In this document: piece after piece, positions 59,117 through 64,000 of the stretch
Layout: each line of letters opens with the position of its first letter
How positions within the stretch are numbered: the stretch's first letter is position 1
Origin: Oscillibacter sp.
GTDB lineage: Bacteria > Bacillota > Clostridia > Oscillospirales > Oscillospiraceae
Direction of reading: 5' to 3'
Assembly (NCBI GenBank): GCA_022652815.1
Contig: JALCRR010000004.1
Coordinates: 1-64,000, forward strand
Length of the DNA: 64,000 nt
The notes under the pieces: model-generated
Database searches by the model: none
The model's input: the letters and a program-made list of their open reading frames with translations, nothing else
Told to the model about the DNA's origin: nothing
Translations under genes and position numbers: made by a program

Positions 59117-62100
59117 TTACAAAGCGTCCATCACGGTCTGAAGCAGAGTCTCCGGCTGCGCCGACTCCGGCAGGCAGGAAAAATCTCCGTCTGGATTTCC
59201 GCCAAGAACAAAAATAGGAATGGATGCCGCATCCTGCTTGTCCCAGCCGCGAATGGCTGCGGCGGTGTGGGCGCCGTCCATGGCGGGCGCCTTTGCATCC
59301 AGAATGACAGCGGAAAACCAGCCGTCCTCTCGGGCAACAAAAGTCTGCAATGCCTGCAATCCGTCCGGCAGGACGTCTACCTCGGCACCCGCCGCCTTCA
59401 GCGCTTCCAGGAAAGCGGCGTTGCCGGTGACCGCCAGCAGTTGTTTTCCTGCAAGACCTTTCGGCGTATCGTCGGATGCAAGGGGCAGCGTCAGCGTAAA
59501 GCGAGAACCCACACCGGGAATGCTGCTGACGTTCAGCGTACCGCCCATGGCCTCGGCAAGCCCCCGACTGATGGCAAGCCCCAGACCGGTGCTGCTTTGA
59601 TCGGCGCTGCCGGTATGCGCAAACGGCTCAAATAGCCCCGGCAGTTTTTCCGGCGTAATCCCGCGGCCGGTGTCGCACACTTGAAACTCGATGGCGCTTT
59701 GCCCGTCTGCCGTCGCTGCCCGTTGGACGCCCAGCGTCACCCGTCCTCCGGCCGACGTAAAGCGAACGGCATTTGCCAACAGGTTTTGCAGAATTTTCAA
59801 GAGATTTTCGCTGTCTCCCATTAGGCGGTCACCCACATCCGGGGAGACGGAAACGCTGTAAGCAATGCGTTTTTGGGACAGAAGCGGCAGCGCACCTGCC
59901 TGCTCCAGCACGGCCTGCAGAGAAAACGGCTCCTCTTGAAGTCGGAAAAGCTGCCGTTCCATCCGGGTAATGTCCATCAGATCATCTGTCAAAAGCTGCA
60001 GGTACTGTACGTTCTGCAAAATCGACTCCAGCGAATCCTCAGGAATCTTTCCGCCTGCCTCGCTGACGGCTGTGCGGATGGTTTCCAGCGGCACGCGAAC
60101 CTCGTCCGCCAGTCTGGAAAGAAAGCGCAGCTTGTTTTCCTCCGCACCCTCGGCGGCGCTCAGCGCGGCGGAAAGCGCGTCCTGCCGCTTCTGATGGCTC
60201 TGGGCAAACGCTGTTACATCCAAGCCGGTGAGCAGCAGCGTGTCCGCGTCCAGCCGGGAAAACCGCATCAGCAGGTGCATCGCCTGACCGTCCCCGCTCG
60301 TGGCGGTGGCAGAAAAGGCGTAAAACGGCTTTTGCTTCAAGTGCCGCAGAACATTCGGCAGCAAAATGGTGCTGCGCAGGGCTTTGCGATCTTCGGGCGC
60401 TATGCGGGATTCAATTTGATCCAGTGCCGCCCTGTAAAAGTCCGGGCCTGCGGTTTGGGAAAGCGCCCCGTTATGGCCATACACCCGGTAGTACCTTGTC
60501 TGGGTGTCGATTGTCACGACGAACGCAAATCCTTGCTTGCCAAGTGCCTGAAGCACGTCGTCCTGTCGCTTTTCCTCGTCAATATCCACGAGTCGGCAGC
60601 CGCACTCCAAATGCAGATTGTCGGGGTTCTCGGCGCACTCCCATTCAAAACGCACCCAGCGGGTGTCGGATGTGTCTGTCCGCAGCCGGAACACGGGGGC
60701 GGGAACGACCTGCCCCCGCTGAAAAGCGTCCAGCAGAAGTTCCCGGGAAAGGACCGACGAAAAAGCGGGGCCGTCCGCTTCCTCCGCCAGGGATTGGCGA
60801 ATGCTGTCCATACACTCCGACGCCGTGTTGCCGAACAGAACCCGCATGAGATATGGAGTGTCCGCTTTCACGTTCAGCAGCCGATCGTCGGTCAGATCCA
60901 TTCTTACGGCAGCCAGCACATTGCCGTCCAGCTGTTCCCAACGGGCGGACTTTTGTGCAAAGGATGCCTGCGCGGCCTTTTGGGCGCTGATGTCCTCGCA
61001 TTTGATGGCGATGCGAAAGACGTTACCGTCTGCATCGGCCAGACTGACAAATACGGCTTGATACCAGCGGAAGCTCTCCCCGAGATAATTGCCGCGATAG
61101 GAGACGCCACCCTTTCCCGGTCTGGAACAGGCCCGTCGCAGCTCTGCGGCAATCGCCTTGCGGTCATCAGGATGAATGGTGATGGAGGCGGGAATGCCCT
61201 TTCGATACTCCGGCACAATGTGGGAAGCCCGGCGGCCTTCGGCGTCAAACAGCTCAAAACGGGCCGAGTCTGTCAGCGGATCGTAGTCGATGCTGACGGA
61301 GTTGGGTCGGGAGAGCAGCAGCTCGCTGAGCTCCGAGCGAAAGCGTAGCTCCTTTTCCGACTCCCGCTCCTCGGTGACGTCGGTAAACACAGCGTAGCAG
61401 TCCCAACCGCCGTCGCTGCATTCCTGCGGTACCGCGATCATCGACAGCCACCGCGCTTCACCGCCTTTTTTCTGCACCCGGAAAGAATGCCGCAGGGGCT
61501 GATGCGATTGCAGAGCTTTTTCGTATGCATCCTTCAGCCCTGCCCGATCCTCCGGATAAACGCGCCAGAGCAGATCGACGCGCAGCCGCTTGAGGATTTC
61601 CGCAGGGGGATAACCAAGCAGCTCTTCAAATCCTTGATTGACCCGTTGAAGCTGAAATCCTGCCCCGTCGGCAGACTGATGAAAGAGGCAGCACCCGCCG
61701 GAGGGCGCGTCAAAGAGACGCTCAAACCGGGTACGCATCTCCTGCAGGTCAGCTTTTGCTTGAAGAAGCTCCTGCTGGTCGCATTTGCTCTGCTGAATGT
61801 CCAGCAGCACCACATATAAAATGGTGCCGCCGCTTTGGTTGGAAATGTATTTTGTCCGCAGAGAAAACCAGTGCGGCTCGCCGCCGGACTCTAGCAGCCG
61901 AATTTCCCCGCTTAAATCGTTTCCCTCATGTGCGGCATCCAGCAGAAGCTGTAAAGCATCCTTGCGCTCCTCCAAAGGCAGCAGCGCGGCGGGATCGCCG
62001 AAAAAGCGGTTCATAAAATCCCGTTCGGAATAGCCCAGAAGCGTATAGAGCTGCGCACTGCAAGAGAGCAGCCGCAAGCCTTGACGACCCAGCTCCAGCA

Positions 62101-62521
62101 CAGCCGTACCGCCCGGCAGACTCTGCGCGGTCAGCTCTGCGGCGGAAAGCGCGGCAAAATGGGTATGCCCCTTCCGTTCATTTAAGATGCAGGCGCACAG
62201 GCCGTACTGCAGTTGATAGCAGCTGATGGTAAGCTCCGCCCCCAGCACCGTCGTATAGTCCAAGGAGGCGGCAGAGCCGGAAAAGGCAACGCTAGCCAAC
62301 GGGCGAAAGAACGCCAGCCGGTCAGCGGGCAGCTTTTTCGTAAAGCGCTGGCCGGAAAGCTCCCCCGGCGTGACACCCAAAAGAGCCGCAGCGGCTTCAT
62401 TTGCATAGCGGCAGGCCAGCTCCACCATCTCGCCGCTGCCGTTGGTAATGACCTCCGCCAGCAGGAAGGGAATGGGAGAGCCCTCGTATGCCGCTGTGAA
62501 CTTTGCAAAGCGTTTTGCCAT
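59117..62521 (-). CDS. multi-PAS histidine-kinase-like protein with degenerate phospho-sites
   Basis: A 1134-residue cytoplasmic sensor. Several PAS-type domains (about 10-780; e.g. NQGFEELLGYPPAEILKRL) precede a HisKA-type dimerisation helix, a complete HATPase (N box with Asn, DTGRGITPEKLPGLFEPF, TGLGLAIS) and a receiver-like domain (about 1020-1134; ILDAKAPAMDG, Asp1075). At the HisKA H-box the expected SHE-I-R-TP reads ADEVRVP: the phospho-acceptor His is Asp806. The receiver has no acidic pair and no conserved Lys. It may be a non-phosphorylating scaffold or pseudokinase. ATG 62521 has GGGAGG upstream. Confidence 0.85.
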   Translation of the reverse strand: MAKRFAKFTAAYEGSPIPFLLAEVITNGSGEMVELACRYANEAAAALLGVTPGELSGQRFTKKLPADRLAFFRPLASVAFSGSAASLDYTTVLGAELTISCYQLQYGLCACILNERKGHTHFAALSAAELTAQSLPGGTAVLELGRQGLRLLSCSAQLYTLLGYSERDFMNRFFGDPAALLPLEERKDALQLLLDAAHEGNDLSGEIRLLESGGEPHWFSLRTKYISNQSGGTILYVVLLDIQQSKCDQQELLQAKADLQEMRTRFERLFDAPSGGCCLFHQSADGAGFQLQRVNQGFEELLGYPPAEILKRLRVDLLWRVYPEDRAGLKDAYEKALQSHQPLRHSFRVQKKGGEARWLSMIAVPQECSDGGWDCYAVFTDVTEERESEKELRFRSELSELLLSRPNSVSIDYDPLTDSARFELFDAEGRRASHIVPEYRKGIPASITIHPDDRKAIAAELRRACSRPGKGGVSYRGNYLGESFRWYQAVFVSLADADGNVFRIAIKCEDISAQKAAQASFAQKSARWEQLDGNVLAAVRMDLTDDRLLNVKADTPYLMRVLFGNTASECMDSIRQSLAEEADGPAFSSVLSRELLLDAFQRGQVVPAPVFRLRTDTSDTRWVRFEWECAENPDNLHLECGCRLVDIDEEKRQDDVLQALGKQGFAFVVTIDTQTRYYRVYGHNGALSQTAGPDFYRAALDQIESRIAPEDRKALRSTILLPNVLRHLKQKPFYAFSATATSGDGQAMHLLMRFSRLDADTLLLTGLDVTAFAQSHQKRQDALSAALSAAEGAEENKLRFLSRLADEVRVPLETIRTAVSEAGGKIPEDSLESILQNVQYLQLLTDDLMDITRMERQLFRLQEEPFSLQAVLEQAGALPLLSQKRIAYSVSVSPDVGDRLMGDSENLLKILQNLLANAVRFTSAGGRVTLGVQRAATADGQSAIEFQVCDTGRGITPEKLPGLFEPFAHTGSADQSSTGLGLAISRGLAEAMGGTLNVSSIPGVGSRFTLTLPLASDDTPKGLAGKQLLAVTGNAAFLEALKAAGAEVDVLPDGLQALQTFVAREDGWFSAVILDAKAPAMDGAHTAAAIRGWDKQDAASIPIFVLGGNPDGDFSCLPESAQPETLLQTVMDAL

Positions 62522-62671
62522 GGGTGCACCTCCCTTTTCCGAAAAATCAGCAACTTCATTATAACCAGACGGCATCAGCGTTGCAACCGCTTTTAAAAAA
62601 ATGCACAAAAAGTACTACCTTTTTTCAGAAAACTCTATATACAAATGCTCTGAATAAATTGACGGAAAATA

Positions 62672-62700
62672 TTGACTGAAATGGGAAGAAGCTGCATAAT
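62672..62700 (+). promoter_or_regulatory. sigma-A promoter for carAB
   Basis: TTGACT (62672-62677) and CATAAT (62695-62700) are 17 bp apart. The leader of about 48 nt is too short for a PyrR attenuator, so regulation must be elsewhere. Confidence 0.75.
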
Positions 62701-62753
62701 TATATCAATTAGTGCATATTGAAAAGAGCGCGGGCAAACAGGGGGTATGATGG

Positions 62754-63830
62754 ATGAAAAAGGCATATCTGGTTCTGGCAGACGGTCAGACTTTTGAAGG
62801 GTTCCGCTTTGGCGCGGCGTGTGATTCCGTGGGAGAACTGGTTTTTACCACCGGCATGTGCGGATATATTGAGACGCTGACCGATCCCAGCTATTACGGA
62901 CAAATTATTATGCAGACGTATCCGTTGATTGGAAATTATGGGATCATGGAAGAGGATTTCGAGGGCAGGTGCACTCCCCGCGGCTATGTGGTGCGGGAAT
63001 TGTGTGCCGGGCCCTCTAATTTTAGATTGCAGTACGATCTGGATGCATTTCTAAAGGCGCAGGGCGTCCCGGGACTGTGTGGCGTGGATACCCGGCACCT
63101 CACCCGGATCATCCGGGAACACGGCGTCATGAACGCGGTGATCTGCGATGAAATCCCGGCAGACCTAACACCGGTGAAAACCTACGGGGTGACGGAGGCC
63201 GTGGCAAGCGTCACCTGCACCGCGCCCGCCGTTTACCCGGCGGAGGGCGGGGAGAAGTTCAAGGTCTCCCTGCTGGATTACGGCGCAAAGCGGAACATTG
63301 TCCGCTCCCTGCAAAGCCGGGGCTGCACGGTGACGGTTCTGCCCGCGGAAACTCCGGCGGAGGAGATTTTGGCCGCCCATCCCGATGGAATTATGCTCTC
63401 CAACGGTCCCGGCGACCCGGCGGAAAACACCGTAGCCATTGCCCAGATTGCAAAAATCCTGGGCAAGGTTCCCTTGTTTGGCATCTGCCTTGGCCACCAG
63501 CTGACGGCGCTGGCCGTGGGCGGCAAGACCTACAAGCTCAAATACGGCCATCGGGGTGTCAACCAGCCCGTGCGGGACACCCAGGGTCCGCGCACCTTCA
63601 TCACCAGCCAAAACCACGGCTACGCCGTGGACGCCGCCACGGTGCAGTGCGGCGTTCAGCGTTATGTAAACGCCAACGACCAGACCTGCGAGGGCATCGA
63701 CTATCCCGAATGCGACGCCTTCACGGTACAGTTTCACCCGGAGGCCTGCTCCGGCCCGAAGGATACATCCTTCCTCTTTGACCGCTTTATCACGCTGATG
63801 GAAACCAAGCAGAAAGGGGGCGCACGCTGA
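62754..63830 (+). CDS. carA: carbamoyl-phosphate synthase small subunit
   Basis: A 358-residue glutaminase subunit that supplies ammonia to CarB for carbamoyl phosphate (arginine and pyrimidine synthesis). The class I amidotransferase triad is visible: Cys in GICLGHQ, and His and Glu in FHPEACSGP. The N-terminal CarA domain has ATG-like [15 protein letters not shown] and [13 protein letters not shown]. Length is normal. GGGGG stands shortly before the ATG. Its stop overlaps the carB start (TGATG). Confidence 0.95.
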   Translation: MKKAYLVLADGQTFEGFRFGAACDSVGELVFTTGMCGYIETLTDPSYYGQIIMQTYPLIGNYGIMEEDFEGRCTPRGYVVRELCAGPSNFRLQYDLDAFLKAQGVPGLCGVDTRHLTRIIREHGVMNAVICDEIPADLTPVKTYGVTEAVASVTCTAPAVYPAEGGEKFKVSLLDYGAKRNIVRSLQSRGCTVTVLPAETPAEEILAAHPDGIMLSNGPGDPAENTVAIAQIAKILGKVPLFGICLGHQLTALAVGGKTYKLKYGHRGVNQPVRDTQGPRTFITSQNHGYAVDAATVQCGVQRYVNANDQTCEGIDYPECDAFTVQFHPEACSGPKDTSFLFDRFITLMETKQKGGAR

Positions 63831-64000
63831 TGCCGCTGAATACTTCCATTAAAAAAGTCCTGGTCATCGGCTCCGGCCCCATCGTCATCGGTCAGGCCGC
63901 CGAATTTGACTACGCCGGCGCACAGGCCTGCCATGTGCTCAAGGAGGCCGGCGTCAACGTGGTGCTGTGCAACTCCAACCCCGCCACCATTATGACCGAT
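63830..64000 (+). CDS. carB: carbamoyl-phosphate synthase large subunit (5' part)
   Basis: The first 57 codons of carB, cut by the window edge. It starts with the usual [22 protein letters not shown] of the first ATP-grasp half, followed by [15 protein letters not shown] and [15 protein letters not shown] at 63830 overlaps the carA stop, so the subunits are translationally coupled. CarB binds bicarbonate and two ATP and forms carbamoyl phosphate. Confidence 0.95.
   Translation, partial: MPLNTSIKKVLVIGSGPIVIGQAAEFDYAGAQACHVLKEAGVNVVLCNSNPATIMTD

Noticed and set aside
1..64000. CRISPR arrays, prophage blocks, insertion sequences with transposases, or defence islands
   Set aside because: No regularly spaced repeats, no phage structural genes, and no transposase, integrase or nuclease-effector genes were seen; only small noncoding repeats occur.

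Overview
The window comes from a fairly GC-rich, endospore-forming member of the Clostridia, most likely in or near the Oscillospiraceae. This is inferred from gene content and order. Sporulation genes are scattered through it (spoVAC, a SpoIIQ-like peptidase, a SpoVB-like flippase, yabP, yabQ). Two blocks keep the Bacillus order: glmU-prs-pth-mfd on the minus strand, and SpoVB-like/mazG/rqcP/yabP/yabQ/divIC/S1-protein on the plus strand. Single-cluster ferredoxins, thiolase and HemW/HemZ fit an anaerobe. Almost all of the sequence is chromosomal housekeeping DNA. There is no prophage, CRISPR array, transposase or recognisable defence system.

Layout. 1-2.5 kb: tRNA-Thr, three tiny overlapping genes ending in a lone sigma-region-4 protein, a YitT membrane protein and an Asp/Glu racemase. 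2.5-12 kb (minus): a CtpE-like P-type ATPase, tRNA-Gly(GCC) with a scrambled tRNA relic, a lipoprotein, an LUD protein, and a topoisomerase IV-type A/B pair separated by a small membrane protein. 12-16 kb (minus): YibE/F protein, secreted SLH phosphatase, solitary spoVAC. 16-21 kb: hemW, two Fe-S proteins divergent from a Crp/Fnr regulator, and an ECF sigma/anti-sigma pair. 21-31 kb (minus): thiolase, PrsA-like foldase, mfd, pth, prs and a GlmU with a degenerate first domain. 31-42 kb: trmL, pgk, tpiA, gpmI, an M23 peptidase, MATE pump, prfB, tRNA-Gly(CCC), a D,D-carboxypeptidase and pgi. 42-53 kb: a P-loop protein, an SLH protein, recJ broken by one in-frame stop, rel, a structured intergenic element, dtd, an MBL hydrolase, hemZ, a uridine-kinase-like protein and a zinc-ribbon protein. 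53-59 kb: a small inverted-repeat element, the SpoVB-to-S1 block with HU, a candidate small RNA and hpf. 59-64 kb: a large PAS kinase-like protein, then carA and the start of carB.

How the genes fit together. pgi, tpiA, pgk and gpmI supply much of glycolysis. rel, dtd, rqcP, hpf, pth, prfB and trmL form a translation-quality and stress set. mfd, recJ and the topoisomerase pair serve DNA repair and topology.

The most notable observations are the single nonsense codon in recJ, the roughly 300-bp multi-hairpin element between rel and dtd, a histidine-kinase-like protein whose phospho-acceptor His is Asp, a GlmU that has lost its uridyltransferase motif, a 182-bp MITE-like element, a 58-bp duplication of the parE 3' end, a rearranged tRNA-Gly relic, and an orphan promoter-terminator pair before hpf. 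No complete new multi-gene system is evident. All statements come from reading the sequence; no searches or folding programs were run.
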